64,000 bases of DNA from Ureibacillus endophyticus (lineage in GTDB: Bacteria; Bacillota; Bacilli; Bacillales_A; Planococcaceae). The notes below the pieces were generated by a model that saw only the letters and a program-made list of their open reading frames with translations, did no database searches and was not told the DNA's origin. Positions 24,875-33,810 of the stretch are shown here, one piece after another; position 1 is the stretch's first letter, and every line of letters starts with the position of its first letter. Where the stretch lies: NCBI RefSeq assembly GCF_003628435.1, contig NZ_RBZN01000006.1, positions 1-64,000 on the forward strand. Reading direction: 5' to 3'. A program made the position numbers and the translations under genes.

Positions 24875-25507
24875 TTATCGTTTTTTGTTAAAAGCAGACG
24901 TAATTTTTGGTTCTGTTCCTAAACGCATTCGGTTTAGATTTTCAACATGTAAGATGATTGCTATAACAAATAAAGATAATGTTATGAAAAATGGCCAGAT
25001 TGTTGGTTCTTGTATGATAGCAGTTATAGCAAATATCAAATAAAGGGCAAATACACCGATAATTAAATAATTTGATATAAGGGAAATGACAATAAGAAGC
25101 AATACTGCAATTAACCCCATCTGCCAGTTAAGTGTAATGAATATGCCGATTAAAGATGCAGTACCTTTTCCACCGCGGAAATTCATATGGACGGGGAAAT
25201 TATGTCCTAAAATAACAGCGGCTCCGATGGAATAAAGAAGTATTGAAATTTGCTCTGTGGTAAAGGTAGTATAATTTAAAAGTAAAAATTGACCAAGAAT
25301 GATTGCGACGATCCCTTTACCAATATCAATTATTCCAACAAGTACACCATATTTCCATCCGAGAGATAATACTGCATTTGATGCTCCGGCATTTCCATGA
25401 CCAACTTCTTTCAAATTTACACCGGATAATAATTTAGCGAAGTTAGAACCATGAATGCATCCGATTAAATAACCAACTATAAGAACGGAAAACAAAGTAA
25501 CTAGCAT
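24875..25507 (-). CDS. plsY: PlsY-family glycerol-3-phosphate acyltransferase
   Basis: 210-aa membrane protein with five to six helices. Characteristic loops: GCIHGSNFAKLLSGVNLKEVGHGNAGASNA, ILGHNFPVHMNFRGGKGTA, and the C-terminal HVENLNRMRLGTEPK. PlsY transfers acyl groups from acyl phosphate to glycerol-3-phosphate, the first step of phospholipid synthesis. The start is set at the ATG giving MLVTLFSV, with GGAAAGGAG upstream. Bacilli can carry more than one plsY, so this may be a paralogue. Confidence 0.88.
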   Translation of the reverse strand: MLVTLFSVLIVGYLIGCIHGSNFAKLLSGVNLKEVGHGNAGASNAVLSLGWKYGVLVGIIDIGKGIVAIILGQFLLLNYTTFTTEQISILLYSIGAAVILGHNFPVHMNFRGGKGTASLIGIFITLNWQMGLIAVLLLIVISLISNYLIIGVFALYLIFAITAIIQEPTIWPFFITLSLFVIAIILHVENLNRMRLGTEPKITSAFNKKR

Positions 25508-25591
25508 TCTGAAAAACTCCTTTCCAATAGATGTTATTTCTATTATACTCTGATGAAATGAAAGAAGTTTCAAAAAATTTAAAATTAATAG

Positions 25592-25620
25592 TTGACAGAG
25601 TTGATTACTATGCTTTATAG
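25592..25620 (+). promoter_or_regulatory. Promoter of the SAM riboswitch-metY unit
   Basis: TTGACA (25592-25597) with a 16-17 bp spacer to TTTATA/TTATAG (25614-25620), about 30 bases upstream of the riboswitch. Confidence 0.65.
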
Positions 25621-25650
25621 TAAGTACAACGATGGAACATGAATCAAATA

Positions 25651-25767
25651 CCTTTATCCAGAGTGGCGGAGGGAATAGGCCCTATGATGCCCGGCAACCA
25701 GTGAATACATAAAGTGTTTACTAAGGTGCTAATTCCTACAGATTTTGATTGATCTGACAGATAAGGG
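25651..25767 (+). promoter_or_regulatory. SAM-I (S-box) riboswitch aptamer
   Basis: Contains the conserved S-box core: CTTTATCCAGAGTGGCGGAG, GGGA, GATGCCCGGCAACC, AAGGTGCTAATTCC and closing GATAAGG. P1 pairs CTTTATC with GATAAGG. SAM binding favours the downstream terminator, shutting off metY when methionine is plentiful. Confidence 0.97.
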
Positions 25768-25785
25768 GAGGAAAAATGCAACTAG

Positions 25786-25820
25786 CAGCCCTCTTCTTAT
25801 ATAAGAGGGCTTTTTGTTTT
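25786..25820 (+). terminator. SAM-riboswitch-controlled terminator
   Basis: AGCCCTCT pairs with AGAGGGCT and is followed by TTTTTG, immediately after the aptamer and before metY. Confidence 0.92.
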
Positions 25821-25886
25821 TCCCTAAATAAAGTCCTCCTTATTAAATGCGATCATCCATCGAATAAAAACTAGGAGGAAGATTAC

Positions 25887-27188
25887 ATGTCACAACAACG
25901 TCCAGAAACAATTCTATTGCACGGTGGACAAAAACCAGATCCAGTAACAGGTGCAATTGCTGTACCAATTTATCGCACGACTGCTTATGCGTTTCAAAAT
26001 ACAGAGCATGCTCGTCAACTGTTCGCATTAGAAACACCAGGTAATATCTATTCCCGAATTATGAACCCAACAGTCGATGTTTTTGAGCAACGTGTTGCCA
26101 AATTAGAAGGTGGAACTGCAGCAGTAGCTGTATCTTCAGGGATGGCTGCCATAGCGTTCTCCATTTTAAACATTGCAGGGGCAGGGGATGAAATTGTAGC
26201 TGCTGGTTCATTATACGGTGGAACATATAACCTGTTTGCAAATACACTGCCACGCTACGGAATTACAACAATATTTGTTGATGAATCAAACCCAGAAAAC
26301 TTTGAAGCGGCAATTACTGAAAATACAAAAGCAATCTATGCTGAAACAATTGGTAATCCAAGTTTAAATGTTTTAGATATTGAAAGAGTTGCGGAAATTG
26401 CTCATGCGCATGGACTTCCGCTAATTATCGATAATACATTCCCATCCCCATACGGATCAAACCCAATCGAATTTGGTGCAGATGTTGTCGTTCACTCTGC
26501 AACAAAATGGATTGGTGGACATGGAACAACGATCGGTGGCATTGTCGTTGATGCTGGTAAGTTCGATTGGACACAAGGTCGCTTCCCAGGATTTACAGAG
26601 CCGGACGAGTCTTATCATGGTTTACGTTATGGAATTGACACTGCTGCAGCTGCATTTGCTACAAAATTGCGTGTTCAATTACTACGTGACTTTGGACCAA
26701 CATTAAGTGCAGATGCTGCATTTAACTTCTTACAAGGTTTAGAGACGCTTCATTTGCGTTATACAAGACACGGTGAGAATGCAGAGAAAGTTGTAGAGTT
26801 TTTAGAAAACCACCCATCTGTGGAATATGTAAACTATCCAGGGAAAGAAAACTTCCCATCGCATGCATTAGCGAAAAAGTACTTAAAAAATGGCTTCGGT
26901 TCTATGCTTACATTTGGCATTAAAGGTGGACGAGAAGCAGGAAGCAAAGTGATTGATAATGTTCAATTATTCTCTCACGTAGCAAACGTTGGAGATGCAA
27001 AATCATTAATCATTCATCCAGCTTCAACAACTCACCAACAATTATCTGCTGAAGAATTAAAAATTGCAGGTGTATCTGAAGAGCTCATTCGCTTATCAAT
27101 TGGTTTAGAAGCCGTTGAAGATATCATTGCTGATTTAGAACAAGCTTTAGCTGTAGCTGTTGAAGGTGTTACTCAAACAAATGCATAA
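25887..27188 (+). CDS. metY: O-acetylhomoserine sulfhydrylase
   Basis: 433-aa PLP enzyme of the Cys/Met-metabolism family. SSGMAAIAFSILNIAGAGDEI, NPSLNVLDI, and HSATKWIGGHGT with the PLP Lys at residue 207. The length (about 430, versus 380-400 for cystathionine synthases) and N-terminal PETILLHGGQ favour MetY: O-acetylhomoserine + sulfide gives homocysteine. SAM-riboswitch control fits. AGGAGG precedes the ATG. Confidence 0.93.
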   Translation: MSQQRPETILLHGGQKPDPVTGAIAVPIYRTTAYAFQNTEHARQLFALETPGNIYSRIMNPTVDVFEQRVAKLEGGTAAVAVSSGMAAIAFSILNIAGAGDEIVAAGSLYGGTYNLFANTLPRYGITTIFVDESNPENFEAAITENTKAIYAETIGNPSLNVLDIERVAEIAHAHGLPLIIDNTFPSPYGSNPIEFGADVVVHSATKWIGGHGTTIGGIVVDAGKFDWTQGRFPGFTEPDESYHGLRYGIDTAAAAFATKLRVQLLRDFGPTLSADAAFNFLQGLETLHLRYTRHGENAEKVVEFLENHPSVEYVNYPGKENFPSHALAKKYLKNGFGSMLTFGIKGGREAGSKVIDNVQLFSHVANVGDAKSLIIHPASTTHQQLSAEELKIAGVSEELIRLSIGLEAVEDIIADLEQALAVAVEGVTQTNA

Positions 27189-27300
27189 AAAGTAATTTAG
27201 TTCGCTTGGTGAAGCTTGTCTGATTCACATCATTTCGTGAATAGGCTGGTTTTCGCCAACCAAACTAAAGGCCGTTCATTAGGCTACTTACTTTTTATTT
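27187..27300 (+). other. Large branched RNA structure downstream of metY
   Basis: Outer helix AAAAAGTAA (27187-27195)/TTACTTTTT (27288-27296); second helix TTTAGTT..TTGGT (from 27196)/CCAA.CTAAA (to about 27269); inner hairpin around GATTCAC/GTGAAT; side hairpin GGCC/GGCT. It ends in TTTTTATTTT. It is probably the metY terminator, but it is much larger than needed for termination. Confidence 0.6.
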
Positions 27301-27484
27301 TAAAACCTAGTAAATTCATTTGTTTTATTGACAATTAAGGTTATCGGTCTTATAATATAGGTAAATAATTGAAAATCGCGTTCAAAGCATCCCCTAGCTT
27401 TTGAATATATATGAAATTAGAAAACTGTAGCGGTTGTCCCCCAACAACTGCTACACCCCTAGAGAGATGAAGGAGTGTTGTAAA

Positions 27485-27874
27485 ATGGGAAATATCTATA
27501 GTGCACAAAATATCGCAGCTTATTTTATTTTTGAATTAAACGAACAACATATTTTTATTAATGCTGATGCTTTACAACATCTATTAGCGGATGTTGCGAC
27601 GGTGTGGAATAAAATATATGGTCATAACGCATTTTCTGAACAAGTACATTCTTTCGCTCAAAATGGGTATATTGTGAAAGAAGTGAAAGATGCATACGAA
27701 GAGTATGGAAAGAGTCATATTGATGAACCTGCGAAGGATTGGGAGCTAGAATTCGGTCAGTTCCAGTTAGTTTACAGAACATATGGTGTACCACGTTTTA
27801 CGATGGAAGAAGAAAATATTATGAAAGAAATAATAAATAAGTATAAAGCGAGCCTTATTAGAAAAGTATCTTAA
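27485..27874 (+). CDS. 129-aa protein, possibly a divergent Panacea/SocA-like domain
   Basis: Soluble protein. The order NIAAYFIFELNEQ..ADALQHLLADVATVWNKIYG..FSEQVHSFAQNGYIVKEVKDAYEEYG resembles the Panacea (DUF4065, SocA) pattern: N-terminal A.YF, LQKLLY-type helix, then a variant of the GPV..VY..Y segment. The signature LQKLLY and GPV residues are changed (LQHLLA, NGYI), so the assignment is weak. No toxin partner lies next to it. ATG 27485 follows AAGGAG; terminator downstream. Confidence 0.6.
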   Translation: MGNIYSAQNIAAYFIFELNEQHIFINADALQHLLADVATVWNKIYGHNAFSEQVHSFAQNGYIVKEVKDAYEEYGKSHIDEPAKDWELEFGQFQLVYRTYGVPRFTMEEENIMKEIINKYKASLIRKVS

Positions 27875-27902
27875 TTAAACATTTCCCTTTATAACATCTC
27901 TT

Positions 27903-27944
27903 TTACTGCCTGAATGTGCATTTTAGGCAGTTTTTTATTTTCTT
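27903..27944 (+). terminator. Terminator after the 129-aa gene
   Basis: ACTGCCT pairs with AGGCAGT and is followed by TTTTTTATTTTC. Confidence 0.88.
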
Positions 27945-28223
27945 AAATAGTGGTTGTAATTGGGCATTATAAGAACATTATTTAATGTAAAGTTTAATGA
28001 ATAAATATATTATGCATTAAAAGTAAATTGGAATTTTTCTGACCTTCTTAAAAAAACAATTGTCCATCATGAGAAGAATTTCCTTGAGTTCCGTCTGAAT
28101 ATAAGATAAAATTCTCTTAAGTTAAATTTTTCGAATTATTTGTTTTTATATTTGTAAAATAGGTTTATCTAACGAGCATATGAAATAGAAGGACGTATAG
28201 TAAAGATGGAGGCGAGTATAGGA
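27945..28223. other. Intergenic region upstream of hom
   Basis: About 280 AT-rich bases. It should contain the hom promoter. I see no T-box or S-box core and no small ORF with a good ribosome binding site. Confidence 0.4.
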
Positions 28224-29210
28224 ATGGCAACAATAAAGGCGGCCATCTTAGGTTTTGGCACAGTAGGGCAAGGGATATATCATATATTAAATGAAAAAAG
28301 AGAGGAGCTTCGAGATAAACTAGGTATTGAATTAGAAGTAGCAAAGATTTTAGTTCGTGATACAACGAGAGAACGTGTACCTGGTACAGCACACTTGCTA
28401 ACAGATAGTATAGATGATGTTCTATCAGTCAAAGGAATTCAAGTAGTATTTGAAGCAATCGTAAATGAAGAACCTGCCTATTCTTATTTAAAAAAGGCTG
28501 TAGAACATAAGTGTCATGTAGTTACAGCAAATAAAGTGATGTTTGCAAAGCGCGGGTTAGAGTTGCAAGAGTTAGCAAAGCAAAATGGTGTATTCGTTGG
28601 TTATGAGGCAACAACTGCTGGCGGTGTTCCTGTTATAAAAACAATGAAAAACATTTTACTAGTTAACGATGTTACTAGAATTCAAGGTATCTTAAATGGT
28701 ACGTCAAATTATATTTTAACAAAAATGCGTGCAGAAGGCTGGTCTTTTGATGAAGCGCTTCGTGAAGCACAAAACTTAGGTTATGCAGAAGCTGACCCAT
28801 ATAATGATGTATCAGGGCAAGACGCGTTCAAAAAATTAATGATTTTATCAGCCTTAGCTTTTGGAGAACAACCAGATTGGGCTGATGTTGAAGTCGTTGG
28901 TATAGATGGAATTACTTCTGAACAAGTAAAAGAAGCGACAGAACAAGGATTACGTTATCGTCACGTAGCAGAAGTTGAACGTCTATCGGATGGGAAAATC
29001 ATTGCGAAAGTTGGACCAATGGTAGTGGATAAAGAACATCCATTGTACCCAATTGATGATGTGTTTAATGCAGTGACAATGGAGACAAATTATATCGGGA
29101 CTTTAACTTTAGTAGGACCAGGTGCAGGTATGTACCCTACTGCAAGTGTAATGGTAGAAGATTATGCAGAAATTATCGGCAAACGTGCGGGCTTTGTCGT
29201 GACAATATAA
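28224..29210 (+). CDS. hom: Homoserine dehydrogenase (short form, no ACT domain)
   Basis: 328-aa enzyme. NAD(P)-binding ILGFGTVGQGIYH at the N-terminus, VTANKVMFAKRG, YEATTAGGVPVIKT, and the catalytic/substrate region GILNGTSNYILTKM..AEADPYNDVSGQDAFKK. It reduces aspartate semialdehyde to homoserine, feeding threonine and, via acetylhomoserine, the upstream metY. It ends without the C-terminal ACT domain of the about 430-aa feedback-regulated form. ATG 28224 follows GGAGG at 11 bases; ATG 28206 (six more residues) is possible. Confidence 0.9.
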   Translation: MATIKAAILGFGTVGQGIYHILNEKREELRDKLGIELEVAKILVRDTTRERVPGTAHLLTDSIDDVLSVKGIQVVFEAIVNEEPAYSYLKKAVEHKCHVVTANKVMFAKRGLELQELAKQNGVFVGYEATTAGGVPVIKTMKNILLVNDVTRIQGILNGTSNYILTKMRAEGWSFDEALREAQNLGYAEADPYNDVSGQDAFKKLMILSALAFGEQPDWADVEVVGIDGITSEQVKEATEQGLRYRHVAEVERLSDGKIIAKVGPMVVDKEHPLYPIDDVFNAVTMETNYIGTLTLVGPGAGMYPTASVMVEDYAEIIGKRAGFVVTI

Positions 29211-29267
29211 AAAAACCATCTTGTTGCGTTCGGTTTATCAACTTGACGCCTCAGGATGGTTTTTTAT
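29209..29267. terminator. Bidirectional terminator between hom and the HTH gene
   Basis: AAAAAACCATC pairs with GATGGTTTTTT with an extended inner region; A-run and T-run on opposite sides suit the convergent genes. Confidence 0.85.
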
Positions 29268-29296
29268 ATACGCTTTAGCTGAATATGAGCGGAATT

Positions 29297-29527
29297 TTAA
29301 TCCTCATCTTTTACATCAATGTCTTCTGGGATTGGAGTGTTTCGCCAAATTTCGATCTCTTCCTTTATGCGTGCCAATTGCTCATGATAAGTATCAAATT
29401 GCGAGCTATTGATCAAATACTGCTCACCATCGTAAACCGCTTTAATTCGTCCAGCATAAATATAGCGGAGTACTTGATCTTCCGGCATTGAAATATCTTT
29501 TGCAGTTTCAGCTACAGTTTTGTACAT
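29297..29527 (-). CDS. Small excisionase-type helix-turn-helix protein
   Basis: 76-aa protein: MYKTVAETAKDISMPEDQVLRYIYAGRIKAVYDGEQYLI is the MerR/excisionase-like winged HTH pattern (helix, turn, helix, basic wing), followed by a short helical acidic tail. Such proteins bind DNA or act as small regulators. No recombinase or prophage gene adjoins it, so a phage origin is not indicated. AGGAGAG precedes the ATG. Confidence 0.75.
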   Translation of the reverse strand: MYKTVAETAKDISMPEDQVLRYIYAGRIKAVYDGEQYLINSSQFDTYHEQLARIKEEIEIWRNTPIPEDIDVKDED

Positions 29528-29664
29528 GTTTAAGCTCTCCTATCAAACTCATTTCCGTTGATTTTCTCTATTATAACATTCTACGTAACCTATTTTGATA
29601 TACCTCTAAAAAATGGTAGTATTGCAATATAGAGTAAACTATGAATTTAAGGGGATGTTCTCGT

Positions 29665-30558
29665 TTGAATTTATTGCCATATATATTTGTGTTACTTGCT
29701 GCGATTCTCTGGGGAACGGTAGGTACAACACAAACGTTCCTGAAAGAAGGGATATCACCGATTGCCGTAGCGGGGGTACGTTCACTTATTGGGGGAGGGG
29801 TACTCCTGATAGCAGCATTGTTCATGCGTAAAATTAATTTTCGCAAATGGTCGTGGAAATGGACAATTCTCGCTGCATTAACTATTGCTTTATTCCAATC
29901 TTTATTTTTTACATCTGTACGATTTACTGGAGTCGCTGTTGGTACAGTTGTTACAATTGGAAGCTCTCCAGTATTCTCGGGAATCATTGAGTGGGCTATT
30001 TGGAAGAGCAAACCAAATAGAGTTTGGGGAATTGCAACTATTCTCGCTATCGTTGGTTGTATATTGCTCTTTGTTAACCGTGGGGAAGCTACAGTGCATC
30101 CGATAGGCGTTCTTCTCGCTTTATGTGCAGGGTTTATGTTTGCGCTTTATACGAATTGTAGTAAGCAGTTAACGGAAAATGAAGAAACATTACCAGCAGT
30201 AGCAATGACTTTCTCTATTTGCTCTATTATGTTATTACCTTTTTCTGGTGATGGAGTGTCTTGGGCGATGGATAAGCAAAACCTATTTCCAATCGTATTT
30301 ATGGGTTTAGCAGCAACTAGTGTAGCTTATATATTATTTTTAGGTGGTTTAGAGAAAATTAGCTCTTCATCTGCAGTTACATTATCCTTAGCTGAACCAT
30401 TAACAGCTGCACTTCTCGGAGTCTTTCTAGTCGGGGAATATTTAAGTCCTACATCATGGGTAGGCGTAGCGATGTTATTAGGTGGGATTATTGTTTTAAC
30501 ATTAGGTAGTAGAAAAGCACATAACGCTATAAATGAGGAAATTGAACCCTCAAGTTGA
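29665..30558 (+). CDS. EamA/DMT-family transporter
   Basis: 297-aa protein with ten predicted membrane helices in two EamA repeats (LLAAILWGTVGTTQTFLKEGISPIAVAGVRSLIGGG in the first; AVTLSLAEPLTAALLGVFLVGE in the second). Metabolite exporter of unknown substrate. TTG 29665 (MNLLPYIF) is preceded by AAGGGG; the ATG at 29641 lacks a site. Confidence 0.82.
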   Translation: MNLLPYIFVLLAAILWGTVGTTQTFLKEGISPIAVAGVRSLIGGGVLLIAALFMRKINFRKWSWKWTILAALTIALFQSLFFTSVRFTGVAVGTVVTIGSSPVFSGIIEWAIWKSKPNRVWGIATILAIVGCILLFVNRGEATVHPIGVLLALCAGFMFALYTNCSKQLTENEETLPAVAMTFSICSIMLLPFSGDGVSWAMDKQNLFPIVFMGLAATSVAYILFLGGLEKISSSSAVTLSLAEPLTAALLGVFLVGEYLSPTSWVGVAMLLGGIIVLTLGSRKAHNAINEEIEPSS

Positions 30559-30561
30559 TAG

Positions 30562-30600
30562 GATAAGGACATGCAAACTTAGCATGTCCTTATTAAACTT
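30562..30600 (+). terminator. Terminator after the EamA gene
   Basis: AAGGACATGC pairs with GCATGTCCTT around a 8-base loop; the tail ATTAAACTTATT is weak. Confidence 0.65.
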
Positions 30601-30708
30601 ATTAAATGTTACATACAATCTTAAGAATTTCTTCAGAATTATAATAACCAGTTATTAAGATTCAAAAACTATGATGGAAACATAAGAAAAAGGGATGAGG
30701 TGAGGTCA

Positions 30709-31407
30709 GTGGAGAAAAAATTAACGGTACTTGTGACAGATGATGATCAAGACATTCGAGATGGCATAGAGATCTATTTAAAAAATGAAGGATATAATGT
30801 TTTAAAAGCTGCTGATGGACTTAGGGCATTACAGTTGTTAAAGGAAAATGAAGTTCATTTAATCATATTAGACATAATGATGCCAAATATGGACGGAATT
30901 ACGGCAACATTTAAAATACGAGAAGAAAAAAATATTCCTATTATTATGTTAAGCGCTAAGGCAGAGGATTCTGATAAAATCCACGGGTTGTCGGTTGGGG
31001 CAGATGATTATGTTACAAAACCTTTCCACCCGTTAGAATTACTAGCACGTGTTAAATCGCAATTACGACGATATGTCCAGTTAGGAACGTATGATGGACA
31101 ATCCAAATCAAAAGTTGAAGTGAATGGGCTATCCCTTGATGTGGATGCAAAAGAAGTCCGCTTAGATGGGGAACTTGTAAAACTAACACCCATTGAATAC
31201 AAAATAACAGAGCTTTTATTAAAAAATGCTGGACGAGTATATTCAATTAACGAGATTTATGAATTGGTATGGAATGAAGAAGCTTATAACGCAGAAAATG
31301 TAGTGGCAGTGCATATCCGAAAAATCCGTGAAAAAATCGAAGCTGATCCTAAAAATCCAAGGTTTTTAAAGGTTGTGTGGGGCATTGGATATAAAATTGA
31401 AAAATAA
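30709..31407 (+). CDS. OmpR/PhoB-family response regulator
   Basis: 232-aa regulator: receiver domain (VLVTDDDQDIRDGI acidic pocket, phospho-acceptor Asp in LIILDIMMPNMDG near residue 51, Lys in VTKPFHPLELLARV) and a C-terminal winged helix ending AVHIRKIREKIE..RFLKVVWGIGYKIEK. GTG 30709 sits behind GAGGTGAGG; an in-frame GTG at 30700 lies within that site. Followed by an overlapping small ORF and the sensor kinase gene. The VanR-like architecture and UppP downstream hint at cell-envelope stress, but the signal is unknown. Confidence 0.92.
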   Translation: MEKKLTVLVTDDDQDIRDGIEIYLKNEGYNVLKAADGLRALQLLKENEVHLIILDIMMPNMDGITATFKIREEKNIPIIMLSAKAEDSDKIHGLSVGADDYVTKPFHPLELLARVKSQLRRYVQLGTYDGQSKSKVEVNGLSLDVDAKEVRLDGELVKLTPIEYKITELLLKNAGRVYSINEIYELVWNEEAYNAENVVAVHIRKIREKIEADPKNPRFLKVVWGIGYKIEK

Positions 31408-31540
31408 AATTGAGACTTACATTACCATTACTTGCCTAATAGCGAGCATTATTGGGATGGGGTATATCGGATTTGCCACATGGAAGTTTTTAAGTTCACA
31501 TTATGATAATGCAATGCAATTATTAATAAAACTATTTTGA
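31397..31540 (+). CDS. 47-aa single-span membrane microprotein between regulator and kinase
   Basis: TTG 31397 overlaps the last 11 bases of the regulator gene; the stop at 31538-31540 is 14 bases before the kinase ATG and touches its ribosome binding site, GAGGAGG. The product starts MKNKIETYITITCLIASIIG and has one hydrophobic helix (about residues 7-28) and a short tail. The start is translationally coupled; no separate strong site is seen. It fills an otherwise unexplained 147-base gap and may modulate the kinase, but this is inference. Confidence 0.55.
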   Translation: MKNKIETYITITCLIASIIGMGYIGFATWKFLSSHYDNAMQLLIKLF

Positions 31541-31554
31541 GGAGGAAAATATAA

Positions 31555-33750
31555 ATGAAGTTAAATGCTAAATCACTCCTCTCTCTTTTTCTAATTACGT
31601 GGGTAGTTTTTTCTAGCGTGCTCTTTATTCTCAATGCACATAAATATATAGGCAGCAACTATTTCGAATCCTCTAATTTTGAAATGACGAAGGAAGACTT
31701 TAAACAACAGCTTGGACGTTATGTGTTGCAACCGTTTGATGAGAAAAAAGCAAAAGAATCGATTACAGTTACACAAGAAGAAATTGACTTTCATCGTAAC
31801 TATTACGGTACATTATCCGAACAAGTAGCAAATATTCGCGAGCAATATAGTGATCGAATTTTACAAGCGGATGAATCTGGGGACGCACAATTAAAAGAAA
31901 TATTAATAGCAGAACGTGATGCTAAGATAGAAGATATAAAAGAGAATTTCTCCGATGATAAACATGTGGAAGAAAAAATAAGAAAACAAAAGGAACAACT
32001 CATTGAAAAGTTTGCAAAAGAAGAGAAGTTAGCAGCGAAGGAATTTTTAAATAACTATGGTTATTTCTCTTATAATTTGGTCAATGTAGATACTGGTGAA
32101 CACTTTGATTCAGGAAATTCTAATGTAACAATTTTTTCCGAAAAATATGGTAATCAAAAACCGTATTTTACAGTAAATAATTATTTTTATGTTGGTTCTG
32201 ATGGAAACTATGATAGTGTTACATTAATTAATCAAATGGAGTTTAATTACGAGACAGTTCAATTTGAAGGGAGTATTAGTATTCCTAAAAGTATGTTAAA
32301 TGCAACTCAATTTGGTACAGAGTATAAGTCATTTACAGTGGCTAAAATTATTTTTTATTCCATTTGGGCTACTGGAATTTTAACAATAATAGCTTTGTTT
32401 ACTATTGCAAAACCTTCTTTTAAAAACTTTAATTTCTCATCAAGATTAAAAGAGTGGTTTTTACGAGTACCGATTGATGTTCGAATTGTCATCGTATTGA
32501 CTTCAGCTTTATTTGCTTATGCATTGATAGATTCGATGAGTAATCTTATCAGTAATGTTACTTACTACTATAATTTAACCAATTATGTAGTAGATGTACT
32601 ATTTAATTTTATACTACTTTTTATTTCAATTACGATTGTTGTATTAGGAGTAGTATGGATTAAGGAATGCTTAAGCAATGCACAAAAATTTAAACAAGAA
32701 TTTAAACAAGCGTTTTTATATAGATTAGCAGATGGAATACAAGATTTATTTTTAAATCGTTCAATTGGTATACAATCTGTCATAATAATGGTAATTACAT
32801 TTTTATCAGGAATAGGCTTTGCTGGATCAATGTTGGATGGTGGATTACTACTTGTATATGTTGTTCTACTATTCTTTATAGGATTACCTGCTCTGATAAT
32901 CTTCCTTCGTCGTATGGGATACCTAAACTTGATAATGAAACAAACGAAGGACATGGCAGAGGGCAGATTAACGACTCCAATTAAAGTAAAAGGGAAATCA
33001 CCATTAGCAAACCACGCAGAAAACTTGAACCATTTACGTGAAGGAGTAAGAAAATCCTTAACAGAACAAGCTAAAAGTGAACGATTAAAAACAGAACTTA
33101 TAACAAATGTAAGTCATGATTTACGTACACCATTAACGTCAATTATTACGTATACAGATTTGCTAAAAAATCCTAATTTATCTGAAGAAGAGCGTAATAA
33201 GTACATTGATGTACTTGATAAAAAATCGGCGCGATTAAAAACATTAATTGAAGATTTGTTTGAAGTGTCAAAAATGGCAAGTGGAAATATAGAACTCAAT
33301 AAACAACGTATTGATTTAACCCAACTAATGCAACAAGCAGTTGGAGAACATGAAGAAGCTTTCCGAGATGCAAATTTAGATCTTCGCATAACAAAGCCAG
33401 ATGTACCACTTTATGCAAATGTGGATGGCCAAAAATGGTGGAGAGTGCTGGATAACTTAGTAGTCAATGCATTGAAATATTCTTTAGAGGGTACTAGAGT
33501 TTATATGACGTTAACTCAAAAGGGTATGGATGCAGAGTTTACGGTAAAAAATATTGCGAAATATGAGCTGGGTGAAAATGTAGAGGAATTAACTGAACGA
33601 TTCAAACGAGCAGATACTTCAAGACATACAGATGGCTCAGGTTTAGGGTTAGCTATCGCACAATCAATAGTTGATATGCACAATGGCAGATTAAAAATTG
33701 ATGTAGATGGTGATTTATTTAAAGTAACGATTACAGTACCTGTGAGTTAG
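31555..33750 (+). CDS. Membrane sensor histidine kinase
   Basis: 731-aa kinase. TM1 at about 7-26; a large extracytoplasmic domain (about 27-260) with a charged coiled-coil part (100-160); then several further TM segments (about 265-455, five or six), a short linker, the H-box NVSHDLRTPLTSI with His521, and an ATPase domain (N-box NLVVNALKYS, G-box HTDGSGLGLAIA). Partner of the upstream regulator. The multi-span sensor part is longer than in PhoR/VanS-type kinases. Confidence 0.92.
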   Translation: MKLNAKSLLSLFLITWVVFSSVLFILNAHKYIGSNYFESSNFEMTKEDFKQQLGRYVLQPFDEKKAKESITVTQEEIDFHRNYYGTLSEQVANIREQYSDRILQADESGDAQLKEILIAERDAKIEDIKENFSDDKHVEEKIRKQKEQLIEKFAKEEKLAAKEFLNNYGYFSYNLVNVDTGEHFDSGNSNVTIFSEKYGNQKPYFTVNNYFYVGSDGNYDSVTLINQMEFNYETVQFEGSISIPKSMLNATQFGTEYKSFTVAKIIFYSIWATGILTIIALFTIAKPSFKNFNFSSRLKEWFLRVPIDVRIVIVLTSALFAYALIDSMSNLISNVTYYYNLTNYVVDVLFNFILLFISITIVVLGVVWIKECLSNAQKFKQEFKQAFLYRLADGIQDLFLNRSIGIQSVIIMVITFLSGIGFAGSMLDGGLLLVYVVLLFFIGLPALIIFLRRMGYLNLIMKQTKDMAEGRLTTPIKVKGKSPLANHAENLNHLREGVRKSLTEQAKSERLKTELITNVSHDLRTPLTSIITYTDLLKNPNLSEEERNKYIDVLDKKSARLKTLIEDLFEVSKMASGNIELNKQRIDLTQLMQQAVGEHEEAFRDANLDLRITKPDVPLYANVDGQKWWRVLDNLVVNALKYSLEGTRVYMTLTQKGMDAEFTVKNIAKYELGENVEELTERFKRADTSRHTDGSGLGLAIAQSIVDMHNGRLKIDVDGDLFKVTITVPVS

Positions 33751-33760
33751 TAAGTGTATA

Positions 33761-33798
33761 GGGCTGTGCAGAAATGTAGATTTCTGCACAGCCTTTTC
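33761..33798 (+). terminator. Terminator of the two-component operon
   Basis: GGCTGTGCAGAAAT pairs perfectly with ATTTCTGCACAGCC and is followed by TTTT. A sister hairpin with nearly the same stem lies at 60023-60060. Confidence 0.93.
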
Positions 33799-33810
33799 CA
33801 ATACTTATTA

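Noticed and set aside
29297-29527. Prophage excisionase
   Set aside because: The HTH pattern fits, but there is no integrase, attachment-site duplication or phage gene nearby, so I keep it as a small HTH protein only.
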